From contig NC_009616.1 in assembly GCF_000016905.1 (NCBI RefSeq), positions 1,798,001 to 1,862,000 of the forward strand: a stretch of DNA of 64,000 bases, given 5' to 3'. A model generated the notes under the pieces. It made no database searches. It was given only the letters and a program-made list of their open reading frames with translations, and was not told the origin of the DNA. This DNA comes from Thermosipho melanesiensis BI429 (GTDB lineage: Bacteria > Thermotogota > Thermotogae > Thermotogales > Fervidobacteriaceae). Below are positions 8,136 to 17,397 of this stretch, in pieces (within the stretch, counting starts at the first letter, position 1; each line of letters opens with the position of its first letter). The translations under genes and the position numbers were made by a program.

Positions 8136-9347
8136 ATGAAGGTAAAACTTCCCCAAAAAAGCATTAAAGATTATGAATTTATTTCAAAAAATGACGTTGA
8201 AGAATTAATTGAACTTGCTAAAAATTTAAAAAATCTAAAGGTTATTCATGTAAATGCTACGTCTTATGGTGGAGGAGTTGCAGAACTTTTGTACACCCTT
8301 ATTCCGTTGATGAATAACCTAGGATTGAATGCGCAGTGGGAAGTATTAGAAGCTCCAATGGAATTTTTCAACATTACAAAAAAAATACACAACGCTTTTC
8401 AAGGTGAAGATATAGAGCTATCCGAAGATGAATTGGAATTTTATGTTAAAATAAACAAAGAAAATGCTGAAAAGTTAGACCTTGATGCTGATGTTGTAAT
8501 AATTCATGATCCACAACCATATTTAATTCCAATGTTCAAGAATGGAAATTATATTTGGAGATGTCACATTGATACATCTTCACCAAATCTCAAAATATGG
8601 GACAAAGTTATTACATTAGCAAACAGAAAGTACAAAAAAGCATTATTTCACTTAAAAGAATACTTCCAAGAACCATTTAAAAGCATTGCAGTAGAATTTC
8701 CTCCAAGTATTGATCCATTAAGTGATAAAAACAGAAAGCTATCTGAAAATACAATAAAAGAAATTGTTGAAAAGTACGGTATTGATTTAAATAGACCTAT
8801 AATAACAGTTGTAGCAAGATTTGACCCTTGGAAAGATTTAAAGAGTGCTATAAATGTATACAAAATCTTAAAAGAAAGAATAGACATTCAGCTATTAATT
8901 GTCTCAGCTATGGCAAAAGATGATCCAGAAGGCTGGATATTGTTTGAAGATATACTAAGATACGCCGGCACAGATAGAGACATTCACTTCTTAACCGACT
9001 TAAAAGGTGTGGGGCATCCGGAAGTTAATGCTTTTCAGACAATATCTACAGTAGGACTTCATACGGCTACAAAGGAAGGATTTGGTTTGGTAATTTCTGA
9101 AATGTTATGGAAAGGTAACCCTGTTGTTGCAAGGCCAGTTGGTGGAATTAATTTACAGATAATTGATGGATACAATGGATTTTTAAGGTATAATATAAAT
9201 GAGCTTGCAGATGCTATCTTTGAAATTATAAAAAATAGCAAACTTAGAGAAGAAATGGGAAAAAATGCAAAAAAAGTTGTTAAAAAACATTTTTTAACAA
9301 CTTCCCATTTAAAAAGATATCTAAAAATAATTAGCGAGGTGATTTGA
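8136..9347 (+). CDS. treT: Trehalose glycosyltransferring synthase (TreT)
   Basis: A 403-residue GT-B glycosyltransferase of family GT4. TreT makes trehalose reversibly from ADP- or UDP-glucose and glucose, and in thermophiles is thought to work mainly in trehalose breakdown. The TreT-type N-terminus HVNATSYGGGVAELLY (about 39-54) and the C-terminal nucleotide-sugar site around EGFGLVISEMLWKGNPVVARP are visible. It starts with AGGAGG eight bases before ATG. Its stop overlaps the start of the ROK regulator by one base, so they are translationally coupled. The divergent importer would supply the disaccharide. A general GT4 enzyme is the alternative. Confidence 0.85.
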   Translation: MKVKLPQKSIKDYEFISKNDVEELIELAKNLKNLKVIHVNATSYGGGVAELLYTLIPLMNNLGLNAQWEVLEAPMEFFNITKKIHNAFQGEDIELSEDELEFYVKINKENAEKLDLDADVVIIHDPQPYLIPMFKNGNYIWRCHIDTSSPNLKIWDKVITLANRKYKKALFHLKEYFQEPFKSIAVEFPPSIDPLSDKNRKLSENTIKEIVEKYGIDLNRPIITVVARFDPWKDLKSAINVYKILKERIDIQLLIVSAMAKDDPEGWILFEDILRYAGTDRDIHFLTDLKGVGHPEVNAFQTISTVGLHTATKEGFGLVISEMLWKGNPVVARPVGGINLQIIDGYNGFLRYNINELADAIFEIIKNSKLREEMGKNAKKVVKKHFLTTSHLKRYLKIISEVI

Positions 9348-10461
9348 TGGAACTAACAACTTCTCAAAAAATATTGCTTGAACTTCTTATAAAAAAACGT
9401 TAACTAGAAAACAGCTCGAAGAAATACTTAAAATTTCTCCTTCTACAATCTCATATTCTCTAAACAAAATAAAAAAGTACATTTTAACTATTAACGAAAA
9501 GGAAATGGGGCTTGGTCGCCCCAAACATTCCCTTCATCTAAACCCAGAATATTGGTATTCATTAGGTATAAAGGTTGGGAGGGAATATATTAGTGCTACT
9601 GTTTTTAATTCAAAGTTTGAAATTTTAGAAAAAAATTCCATTAAAATCACAAAAAACGATATGGGAAACGAAAATGTGTCAAAACTTATTGACCAGATAC
9701 TTTCTAAAGTACATCACAAAGATAAAATCAAATCCATTGGCATAGCCTTTTCGGGAAATGTTAACAACAACGTTGTAAACTCGTATATACTAAAACTTGA
9801 AAATTTTTCTCTAGAAAGGGTTATAAAGAAACATTTTAAAGATATAGATTTTACTGCTTTAAATGATGTTGAAGCTATTGCCACAGAGGAATTTGTAAAT
9901 CATGAAGGAGTAAGGATATTGGTTATAAACTACGGTACGGGAATTGGCGCATGTTACCTAAATTCCATCGATTTTGCAAGTAAAAACCATAAAAAAATCT
10001 TAGAATTAGGACATTTTTATGCAGGTGGTAATGAAACTTGTTATTGTGGTTCTATAGGTTGTCTTGAAACATTAGCCTCAGATTACGCAGCACTAAAAAA
10101 ATACAAATTTAGGAATTTAAAAATAACAGATTTTATTGAAAACGAAGAAGATTACGAAACTGATTTAGCAGAACTTAGAAAACTATACGAATACTCAAAT
10201 AAAAAAGCAGAAATAATTTACCAAGATATATTTGTATATTTAACCGCTGCAATAATAAACATTTATAAAATCCTTACACCAAAAAAAGTTATTCTTACAG
10301 GTGAAGGCGTTACACCTTGGTTCTCGCAAAATCTTCAAAAAAAGATATTATCGATAACAAAAGACCCAATTCCTATTATTTACAGAGGATTGGAAAATAA
10401 TATTGAATTAGGTGCAGCAATAACATCTTTACAAAATCACATAATTAATAATAAATTTTAA
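9347..10461 (+). CDS. ROK-family regulator interrupted by a frameshift at an A7 run
   Basis: The ATG at 9347 overlaps the treT stop and opens a winged-helix start, but this frame meets TAA at 9401, right after seven A at 9391-9397. One extra A, or a -1 shift, joins it to the frame that reads TLTRKQLEEILKISPSTISY, a helix-turn-helix, and then the 318-residue ROK domain. That domain shows VINYGTGIGA and the zinc motif CYCGSIGCLE. The zero-frame codons around the run form A_AAA_AAA, a canonical slippery arrangement. The likely job is trehalose-responsive repression of the flanking operons. A start at 9505 would lack the DNA-binding part. Sequencing error, slippage or pseudogene are all possible. 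Confidence 0.75.
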
Positions 10462-11404
10462 CTTCTGTTCCAATCAAATAATCCGATTTTATGTCTAATT
10501 TACATCCTAAAATATTACATATATGTTTTACTATTGAAAGTCCAAGACCAGAACCAGGCGCCATTTTTATGGCATTTTTGCTTCTATAAAATCTTTCGGT
10601 TACTTTTTTTATATCTTCTTTTTTTATTCCGATACCATTATCTTTGACAGTTATACTTTCTTTATCAACAATAATATAAATTGTACTTTCCTCATAGGAA
10701 TATTTTATTGCATTTGATACAATGTTTTTAATTATTGTATACAACATAAAGCTATCAAATTTTACTTCATCTATTTTAAATTCAACAGAAAATTTTAACT
10801 TTTTGGACTCTATTTTTTCAGAAAACTCATCTAAAACCTCGTTAATCAATTTTTCCACATCAATAATATCATTTTTTGGTTCATACATTCCAAGTTCCAA
10901 CATAGAAATAATTTTTAACTGACGAATTATTCTTTCCATTCTTCTAACTGATTTTTCCATTTGATTTAACACTTCTAAAGTAAACTTATCTGAAATATTC
11001 TCCCTTAAAAAATACAAATTTCCTTTTAGTGCTGAAAGTGGAGTAAATAGTTCATGAGATATGGAAGTAGTAAAATTTACTTTTGCTTCTTTTACCTTTA
11101 CTTTCTCAGTTAAATCTTTAATAAACAAATAACTTTGAAAATATCGTATTCGTACAAATCTTTCATCTGTTAATTGAAAAAAGTAAAATTTATCTTCTAT
11201 TTTAAAACTTTCGTTTGAAATAATCCATCTAGTTATTTCATCTATTTTATTTGATGTAAAAACATCTAAAATTTCATTTCCTTCGAAAAAACCCAAGGAT
11301 TTTGCAGTCTTATTTGAATTTTTCACTTTTAAAAAATCAAGTTTAATTATCGCATCATCAAAATTATCAAAAAAACTAAAATCATTCGTTATACTTTCTT
11401 GCAT
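10445..11404 (-). CDS. phoR: Soluble PhoR-like sensor histidine kinase
   Basis: A 319-residue histidine kinase with a PAS-like N-terminal region (about 1-95), a HisKA domain with the phosphorylated histidine in SISHELFTPL, and an ATPase domain with N box NIVSNAIKY, G1 DNGIGIKKED and G2 GSGLGLSIVK. It has no membrane segment, unlike E. coli and Bacillus PhoR, so it probably senses the Pst-PhoU complex from the cytoplasm. It overlaps the regulator gene upstream by 23 bases and its 3' end overlaps the convergent ROK gene by 17. It is the last gene of the pst operon. The PhoR label comes from context. Confidence 0.85.
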   Translation of the reverse strand: MQESITNDFSFFDNFDDAIIKLDFLKVKNSNKTAKSLGFFEGNEILDVFTSNKIDEITRWIISNESFKIEDKFYFFQLTDERFVRIRYFQSYLFIKDLTEKVKVKEAKVNFTTSISHELFTPLSALKGNLYFLRENISDKFTLEVLNQMEKSVRRMERIIRQLKIISMLELGMYEPKNDIIDVEKLINEVLDEFSEKIESKKLKFSVEFKIDEVKFDSFMLYTIIKNIVSNAIKYSYEESTIYIIVDKESITVKDNGIGIKKEDIKKVTERFYRSKNAIKMAPGSGLGLSIVKHICNILGCKLDIKSDYLIGTEVKIYY

Positions 11405-12050
11405 TAAATTTATACCCCACCCCTCTAACAGTTATTATACTATCTTTTCCTAACTTATTTCTTATATTACTTATATGAACATCAACAACTCTATCAGAAA
11501 TAAATTCATCTTTCCACACAATGTCTAGAATCCTTTCTCTTGAAAAAACCACATTGGGATTTTTTGCAAGAAGACAAAGAATTTCAAACTCTTTTGCAGT
11601 AAAATCAATTATCTTATCATTCAATTTTACTAGGTAATCATCACAAAAAATTTGCAATTGCCCAAATTTTATTACTTCTCTTTCACCTGAAATTCTTCTA
11701 AAAAATGCCTTAATCCTTGCAACTACCTCTCTAGGATTAAAAGGTTTTGTCACATAATCATCTGCGCCAATTTCCAAACCATATATTTTATCACTATCGT
11801 TATCTTTCGCTGAAACTATAATTATACCAAGTTTTGGATAAAGAACCTTTATTTCAGGCAATTCATCAGTTGATAAACCATCAGGCAACATAATGTCAAG
11901 TAAAACTAAATCATACCTTTCCTTACTGAGTTTTTTTCTCATCTCAAAATTATTTTCTGCTTCATCTACCTCATATCCTTCAGATTTTATGTATCTTTTT
12001 AATAAATCGCGTAACGTTTCATCATCTTCAACTATTAATATCCTTTTCAT
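11382..12050 (-). CDS. phoB: PhoB/PhoP-type response regulator
   Basis: A 222-residue OmpR-family regulator. The receiver domain (about 1-115) has the acidic pocket ILIVEDDETL, the phospho-acceptor aspartate in LVLLDIMLPDG and the conserved lysine in VTKPFNPRE. The winged-helix domain (about 125-220) ends with the family segment SDRVVDVHISNIRNKLG. It overlaps phoU by 4 bases and the kinase gene by 23. It most likely activates the operon from the three direct repeats upstream of pstS, an inference from position. PhoP is an equally valid name. Confidence 0.88.
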   Translation of the reverse strand: MKRILIVEDDETLRDLLKRYIKSEGYEVDEAENNFEMRKKLSKERYDLVLLDIMLPDGLSTDELPEIKVLYPKLGIIIVSAKDNDSDKIYGLEIGADDYVTKPFNPREVVARIKAFFRRISGEREVIKFGQLQIFCDDYLVKLNDKIIDFTAKEFEILCLLAKNPNVVFSRERILDIVWKDEFISDRVVDVHISNIRNKLGKDSIITVRGVGYKFNARKYNE

Positions 12051-12697
12051 AATTCTAGCTCCTTCAGCTCCTTACCTGTTTCAATATAAACAATTTCTTC
12101 GCATAAATTGTTAAGATGATCCCCTATTCTCTCTAAATCCCTGGCTATTAAAATATTTAAAATTAACTCATCAATATCTTTTAAAGTTTTTTTGGATTTT
12201 TCTCTAATCTTTATTTCGATATCGTCAAGTTTCTTATCATCATCCCAAATTTTCTTTAAAAGTTTTAAATCTTTTTTTGAAAATGCAATAAAAGTATCAT
12301 GTAACATTTTCAAGGAAACCCCAAACATTTCTTTTATCTCCTCAATAATTCTATATTTTATCCCATTACGATTTATATATAAAACTTTTTCAGCTATGTT
12401 ACAGGAAAGATCTGCAATTCTTTCTAAATTATTTGAAAACTTAATCATTGTAATTACATATCTCAAATCTTTTCCCTGAGGATTATATCTTGCTATAATC
12501 TCATAAATCTTTTCCTCAATATTTCTATTTAACTGATCTATCTCATCATCTTTCTCAATTACACTTCTTGCACCTTTACTATCCAAAAACTCCAAAGATT
12601 CTACAGCACTTTCAAAAGAATTTGATACAAGAGATAACATCTTAGAAATATCTGCTTTTAAAAGTGCATATTCACGTTCAAAGTGCAATGATTCCAT
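12047..12697 (-). CDS. phoU: Phosphate transport system regulator PhoU
   Basis: A 216-residue all-helical protein with the two-fold repeated PhoU structure. The metal-binding motifs are visible as ERIADLSCNIAE (about 96-107) and ERIGDHLNNLCEE (about 193-205). PhoU damps phosphate uptake and mediates signalling between the Pst transporter and the sensor kinase. Gene order pstB-phoU-regulator-kinase, with a 4-base overlap to the regulator, supports this. The start lies 11 bases after pstB with GGGGTGAT upstream. Confidence 0.95.
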   Translation of the reverse strand: MESLHFEREYALLKADISKMLSLVSNSFESAVESLEFLDSKGARSVIEKDDEIDQLNRNIEEKIYEIIARYNPQGKDLRYVITMIKFSNNLERIADLSCNIAEKVLYINRNGIKYRIIEEIKEMFGVSLKMLHDTFIAFSKKDLKLLKKIWDDDKKLDDIEIKIREKSKKTLKDIDELILNILIARDLERIGDHLNNLCEEIVYIETGKELKELEL

Positions 12698-12708
12698 AAC
12701 ATCACCCC

Positions 12709-13461
12709 TTAACCTATTTTACCATTTAAGTATGCCTCAGTTAACTTATGTTGTGGTTTTTTAACAATTGTTGGAGTATCAGCAAACTCTATCAATTCTC
12801 CTTGATACATAAAAGCAACATAATCAGAAATTCTAATTGCTTGTGATAGATTATGTGTAACTATGGCTATTGTATAAAATTCAGATAACTTTTCAAGTAA
12901 TGCTTCAATCTTTTGAGTAGCTATTGGATCTAATGCAGAAGTTGGTTCATCCAAGAGAAGAACTTCTGGCTGAATTGCAAGTGTTCTTGCAATGCAAAGT
13001 CTTTGTTGTTGACCACCTGATAATTCACTTGCTGGCTCATTCAACTCTTGCCTTACCTCATCCCATAAAGCAGCTTGCTTTAAAGATTTTTCTACAATTT
13101 CATCTAATTTTTCTTTACGTTTAATACCATGAATCTTCAATCCAAATGAAACATTATCATAAATACTCATAGGAAATGGTACAGGTTTTTGGAAAACCAT
13201 ACCTATTTTCTTCCTCAAAATCGTTACATCAACATCGCCATCATATATATCCTTTCCTTCAAAATATATATTTCCTTCTATTTTAAATCCTGGAATATTA
13301 TCATTAATTCTATTTACACTCCTTAACAAAGTTGACTTACCGCAACCAGATGGTCCAATAATTGCCGTAATTTTGTTCTTAAAGATATCAAAACTCACAT
13401 TCTTAACAACTTTTTTTTCACCATAAAAGGCTGAAAAATTTTTTATCTCTATAATTTTCAT
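12709..13461 (-). CDS. pstB: Phosphate ABC transporter ATPase PstB
   Basis: A 250-residue ABC ATPase, the usual PstB length. It has Walker A GPSGCGKSTLL (about 36-46), the Q-loop region MVFQKPVPFPMSIYDNV characteristic of PstB, the signature LSGGQQQR and Walker B LLLDEPTSALD. It powers phosphate import through PstC and PstA. It overlaps pstA by 4 bases. Confidence 0.97.
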   Translation of the reverse strand: MKIIEIKNFSAFYGEKKVVKNVSFDIFKNKITAIIGPSGCGKSTLLRSVNRINDNIPGFKIEGNIYFEGKDIYDGDVDVTILRKKIGMVFQKPVPFPMSIYDNVSFGLKIHGIKRKEKLDEIVEKSLKQAALWDEVRQELNEPASELSGGQQQRLCIARTLAIQPEVLLLDEPTSALDPIATQKIEALLEKLSEFYTIAIVTHNLSQAIRISDYVAFMYQGELIEFADTPTIVKKPQHKLTEAYLNGKIG

Positions 13462-14270
13462 TTTCTCATACCTCCAACTTTAAATGCTATAAGATACAAT
13501 ACTAATACAAAAATCAATAAAGCTGAAGAACTTGCACTAGCCATCCAAACTGAGTCTTTTCCATATGCAGCAACTAAATAGTAAATATGTGTAGGTAATG
13601 TCATAACTGGTGAAAATATACTTTTTGGCAAAGAAGTTGAGTAGAAAACTGCTCCCGTTACTAAAACTGGAGCAGTTTCTCCTATAGTTCTTCCAAAACC
13701 AATTAACGATGCAGTTAATATATTAGTCTTTACTGCAGGTATTAAAACTTTAAAAATCACCTCATTTTTCTTGGCTCCAAGTGAATACGCAGATTCTTTT
13801 AATTCAACTGGTAAACTTAATAGCGCTTCTTTGGTAGATGAAGAAATAACTGGTAATGCCATTAATGAAAGCGTTAATGATGCAGATAAAATTGATGTCC
13901 CAAACCCCAAGGCAATTGAAAATAAAGCGTAACCAAACAATCCAAATACGATTGACGGAAGTCCACTTAAAGAGGTCACAGCTAAATCAACTATTTTAGA
14001 TAATTTGCTATCTTTGTACTCAGATAGAAAAATTCCTGTAAATATACCTAATGGTACTGAAAAAACAATACTTAATAATACTATATACAAACTACCTAAT
14101 ATTGCTGGAAATATTCCACCAGTTGTCATACCATCTGTTGGATATTTTGTAAAAAAATCCACAGAAAAATACCTTGCACCATCAAATATTATTTTGAAAA
14201 TTAACAAAAATATTATCAAAACAACGAAAAAAGTTATAATTCTAAAAATAACTGATATTATTCTATCCAT
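13458..14270 (-). CDS. pstA: Phosphate ABC transporter permease PstA
   Basis: A 270-residue membrane protein with about six helices. The family permease motif is seen in LSGLPSIVFGLFGYALF and in ELKESAYSLGAKKNEVIF (the ATPase-contacting loop, about 175-192), with the PstA-typical GRTIGETAPVL. It pairs with PstC to form the phosphate channel. It overlaps pstC by 8 bases and pstB by 4, so the operon is tightly coupled. Confidence 0.95.
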   Translation of the reverse strand: MDRIISVIFRIITFFVVLIIFLLIFKIIFDGARYFSVDFFTKYPTDGMTTGGIFPAILGSLYIVLLSIVFSVPLGIFTGIFLSEYKDSKLSKIVDLAVTSLSGLPSIVFGLFGYALFSIALGFGTSILSASLTLSLMALPVISSSTKEALLSLPVELKESAYSLGAKKNEVIFKVLIPAVKTNILTASLIGFGRTIGETAPVLVTGAVFYSTSLPKSIFSPVMTLPTHIYYLVAAYGKDSVWMASASSSALLIFVLVLYLIAFKVGGMRK

Positions 14271-15120
14271 TTAACCTACCTCTTTTCTTTGCATAATAAG
14301 TTAAAAGCAAAGATATAATCAAAAGTATTAGCCCTGCTAAAAACAAAGAATGATAATGCATACTTCCAACTCCAGCCTCTCCAATTTCACTTGCTATTGC
14401 TGCTGTTAATGGTTTCACGGGATCAAATAAAGAGCGTGGTATAATTGCTGCACCACCACCTACCAATAATACAACCATAGTCTCTCCAATAATTCTATTA
14501 AATGTTAAAATAATTGCATTTATAATACCGTTAATAGAAGATTTGGTTGTTATCTTTAAAGTAGTAATAAATTTACTTGCACCGAGTGCTAATGCACTTT
14601 CTTCAAGCTCTATCGCAACACTATCGAGTGATTCAGCCATAAGAGTTACAGAATATGGTAAAGCAAGCAAAGACAAACCTAAAGTAGCAAGTAAAAAATT
14701 TTCAGTTGTCCAAATTCCCATATCCAACAATATTGGTGATATATACATTAAAATAGCTGCACCAATTACTACAGATGGGATACCAGATAAAACTGAAATT
14801 ATATATTTTATAAGTATCTTTTCACGTTTTTTTGAATAAGCATGCAAGTAGAAAGAAATTAAATAACCTAACGGAATAGTAATTAGAGAAGAAAAAATGG
14901 TTAAAAAAAGTGTTCCAACTATTAGAGAAAGCATCCCAAACTCTGGTGGTTCATAAGTTGGATACCAATACACACTTGTAAAAGGTTTCAATTTCAAAGT
15001 TATAATTGCTGGAAATGCTTCTTTAACCACAAAATAAATCAAAAAGAAAAGCGCCGCGATCGATATCAGCGCAAATATGTATATTAATGAAAGTTGAAAA
15101 TAATATTTAAAATTTCTCAT
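14263..15120 (-). CDS. pstC: Phosphate ABC transporter permease PstC
   Basis: A 285-residue inner-membrane permease with about six helices and the paired family motifs LSGIPSVVIGAAIL and ELEESALALGASKFITTLK, followed by RIIGETMVVLLVGGGA. It forms the phosphate pore with PstA. It lies 11 bases downstream of pstS with AGGGAGG before the start. Confidence 0.95.
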   Translation of the reverse strand: MRNFKYYFQLSLIYIFALISIAALFFLIYFVVKEAFPAIITLKLKPFTSVYWYPTYEPPEFGMLSLIVGTLFLTIFSSLITIPLGYLISFYLHAYSKKREKILIKYIISVLSGIPSVVIGAAILMYISPILLDMGIWTTENFLLATLGLSLLALPYSVTLMAESLDSVAIELEESALALGASKFITTLKITTKSSINGIINAIILTFNRIIGETMVVLLVGGGAAIIPRSLFDPVKPLTAAIASEIGEAGVGSMHYHSLFLAGLILLIISLLLTYYAKKRGRLNG

Positions 15121-15131
15121 AGAAAACCTCC

Positions 15132-15953
15132 CTAAAATCCATATGCAGAAATATAACCTGCTTTTTCAACCAAATCTTGACCTTCTTTTGATAATCCAAA
15201 AGTAATATATTTCTTAATCGCACCAGCTTCAGGATATCCATTTGTCGCATCTACAAACATAAAAAGAGGTCTTGAAATTGGATACGTTCCATCTAATATT
15301 GTTTCTTTTGTTGGTAAAATACCTTCAACTTTCAATACTTTCACCTCATCTGTGACATAACCTATCCCAATATAAGCTATCGCATACGGATTTTTCTCTA
15401 CGCTTTCAACTTCAAATCTTGTACTTTCAACCATTCTAACCCAAGGAGCCATTTTTTCATTCTTTAAAACTATTTTTTCAAAAGTTTCAAATGTACCAGA
15501 TGCAGTATTTCTGGAATAAATTTGTATCTGTTTTTTTGGAAGATTTGGATCAATCTGATTCCAATACCTTATTTTACCTGTATATATTTTTTTCAACATT
15601 TCCAAAGTAATATTCTCTAAATCTATTTTCCTATTTACAATAACAGCAATTCCATCATAACCAATAACTATTGGGATAAAATATCTTCCCATACTGTGCA
15701 TCTTTTCCAGTTCACTTTCTTTTAACCACCTACTAGAATTTGCAATATCCGCTGTTTTGTTAAACAGTGCAGCTATACCAGTAGATGAACCTGCTCCCTC
15801 TAAAGTAATTTCAAGCTCTGGAGAAATTTCTTTTAACCTTTCTATCCAAAGTTGTGCAATGGGAAAAACTGTGTTTGAACCCTTTATAACCAAAGTCTCT
15901 GAGAAAAGTAAAACCGTTAAAAGTAAAATACTAAATCCCAAAACTTTTTTCAT
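15132..15953 (-). CDS. pstS: Phosphate-binding protein PstS
   Basis: A 273-residue secreted phosphate-binding protein. The ATG at 15953 was chosen because GGAGGTGAT precedes it and a standard signal peptide follows (KKVLGFSILLLTVLLFS); an upstream in-frame start at 15986 would add 11 unlikely residues. Phosphate contacts typical of the family are seen in IKGSNTVFPIA, EGAGSSTGIAAL and SRNTASGTFETF. There is no lipobox cysteine. It is the first gene of the seven-gene operon and lies behind three direct repeats that resemble a Pho box. Confidence 0.95.
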   Translation of the reverse strand: MKKVLGFSILLLTVLLFSETLVIKGSNTVFPIAQLWIERLKEISPELEITLEGAGSSTGIAALFNKTADIANSSRWLKESELEKMHSMGRYFIPIVIGYDGIAVIVNRKIDLENITLEMLKKIYTGKIRYWNQIDPNLPKKQIQIYSRNTASGTFETFEKIVLKNEKMAPWVRMVESTRFEVESVEKNPYAIAYIGIGYVTDEVKVLKVEGILPTKETILDGTYPISRPLFMFVDATNGYPEAGAIKKYITFGLSKEGQDLVEKAGYISAYGF

Positions 15954-16010
15954 AACATCACCTCCAAATTTGGTGTCCAAACACATTTTCCCAAAAAAAT
16001 TTTCAACTTG

Positions 16011-16040
16011 TTTTAAGAAATATTAAGAAATGTTAAGAAA
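16011..16040 (-). promoter_or_regulatory. Three 10-bp direct repeats, candidate Pho box
   Basis: The plus strand reads TTTTAAGAAA, TATTAAGAAA and TGTTAAGAAA in perfect succession. On the minus strand these are TTAACA/TTAATA-like hexamers every 10 bp, about 58 bases upstream of pstS. Tandem hexamers near one helical turn apart are the known layout of PhoB and PhoP sites, so this is the likely target of the operon's own response regulator. Confidence 0.65.
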
Positions 16041-16059
16041 AAAACCCTCATTAAGAGGG
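16038..16059 (-). terminator. Terminator after the aldehyde dehydrogenase gene
   Basis: CCCTC (16045-16049) pairs with GAGGG (16055-16059) around a 5-base loop, and the minus strand continues with a run of seven T. The stem is short, so efficiency is uncertain. Its T-run abuts the Pho-box-like repeats. Confidence 0.6.
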
Positions 16060-16068
16060 CTTAAACAA

Positions 16069-17397
16069 TTATTTTATCAATAATTTCCTGAATAATTTAA
16101 ATCTTTTATAAGGAGGATACCTAACCTGAAATTCAAAAATACCTTTTTTGTAGATAGGTTTATAATGAGTAAATGTTTCAAAACTATATTTCCCATGATA
16201 TCGTCCTATTCCACTTGTTTTTATACCACCAAAAGGAAAATCTTCAGGCACAAAGTGTGTAATTGTATCATTAACAGAAATGCCACCAGCTTGAATTTTA
16301 AAGATTCTTGTTAAAAAATATTTATCATTTGAAAACACATACAAAGCCAAAGGATATGGATTCTTGCTTATAATTTCAAATACATCTTCTTTATTTTCAA
16401 ACGAAATAATAGGTAAAATAGGTCCAAAAATCTCCTCACACATCAACACATCTTCAATTTTCACATTATCTACAATTGTTGGTTCAAATCTTAATCCATT
16501 TACACCACCACCATATATAACTTCTCCACTTGTGCTTGATAATAAACCTTGCAACCTTTCAATATGTCGATGATTTACAATATTTGCCATATCTTTTTTA
16601 AACTTATCCATGTAAATCTTTAATAAGTAAATAAATTCATCTTTAATCTTTTTCTCTATTAACAAATAATCCGGTGAAATGCACGTCTGACCAGCATTTA
16701 ATAATTTTCCCCATGCAATTTTTTTAGCAGTTTTTTCTAATTCATATGTTGCATCAACAATTGCTGGATTTTTACCACCTAGTTCTAATGTTACGGAAAT
16801 TAATTTTTCCGCAGCTTTTTTCATAACATATTTTCCAACGTTAGGATTTCCTGTAAAAAATATATAATCAAGATCTTCCTCAAGTAATTTTTTAGAAATC
16901 TCTACACCACCATTTATTACCCTAACATAATTATTTTGAAAGGTTTCAGAAATTATCTTTTCCAAAACTTTTGAAACATTTTCCGAATACTCAGATGGTT
17001 TTAACACCACACAATTACCAGCTGCAATTGCACCAACTAGTGGAACTAAACTTAAATTTACAGGATAATTCCACGGTGAAATAACTAAAACAACACCATA
17101 AGGTTCAGGGTACAATAGACCCTTTCCAGAAAACCCTTCTAATCCTACCTTAACTTTTTTTACTTTTGAAAATTTTTTCACATTTTTTAAAAAATAATTT
17201 ATTTCCCTTATAACTAAATAATATTCAGTAAAAAATGATTCTTGTTTACTTTTTCCTAAATCTCTATACAAAGCTTTATAGATTTCATCCTCATATCTAA
17301 CTAAATTTCTTTTTAAAGTCTTTAATTGATTAATTCTAAAAGTTACATCAAACGTTTGCCCAGAATTAAAGAACATTTTCATCTCTTTTATCATCAA
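16069..17397 (-). CDS. Aldehyde dehydrogenase, class 3-like
   Basis: A 442-residue NAD(P)-dependent aldehyde dehydrogenase. Length and the lack of an N-terminal extension fit the class 3 / fatty-aldehyde group. Visible are the cofactor segment VISPWNYPVNLSLVPL, the catalytic glutamate in LELGGKNPAIVD and the catalytic cysteine in GQTCISPDY. PFGGIKTSGIGRYHG near the C-terminus is a family landmark. It overlaps the GNAT gene upstream by 32 bases, so the two are co-transcribed. The substrate is not evident. The ATG at 17397 and a second methionine five codons on are both possible starts. Confidence 0.88.
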   Translation of the reverse strand: MMIKEMKMFFNSGQTFDVTFRINQLKTLKRNLVRYEDEIYKALYRDLGKSKQESFFTEYYLVIREINYFLKNVKKFSKVKKVKVGLEGFSGKGLLYPEPYGVVLVISPWNYPVNLSLVPLVGAIAAGNCVVLKPSEYSENVSKVLEKIISETFQNNYVRVINGGVEISKKLLEEDLDYIFFTGNPNVGKYVMKKAAEKLISVTLELGGKNPAIVDATYELEKTAKKIAWGKLLNAGQTCISPDYLLIEKKIKDEFIYLLKIYMDKFKKDMANIVNHRHIERLQGLLSSTSGEVIYGGGVNGLRFEPTIVDNVKIEDVLMCEEIFGPILPIISFENKEDVFEIISKNPYPLALYVFSNDKYFLTRIFKIQAGGISVNDTITHFVPEDFPFGGIKTSGIGRYHGKYSFETFTHYKPIYKKGIFEFQVRYPPYKRFKLFRKLLIK

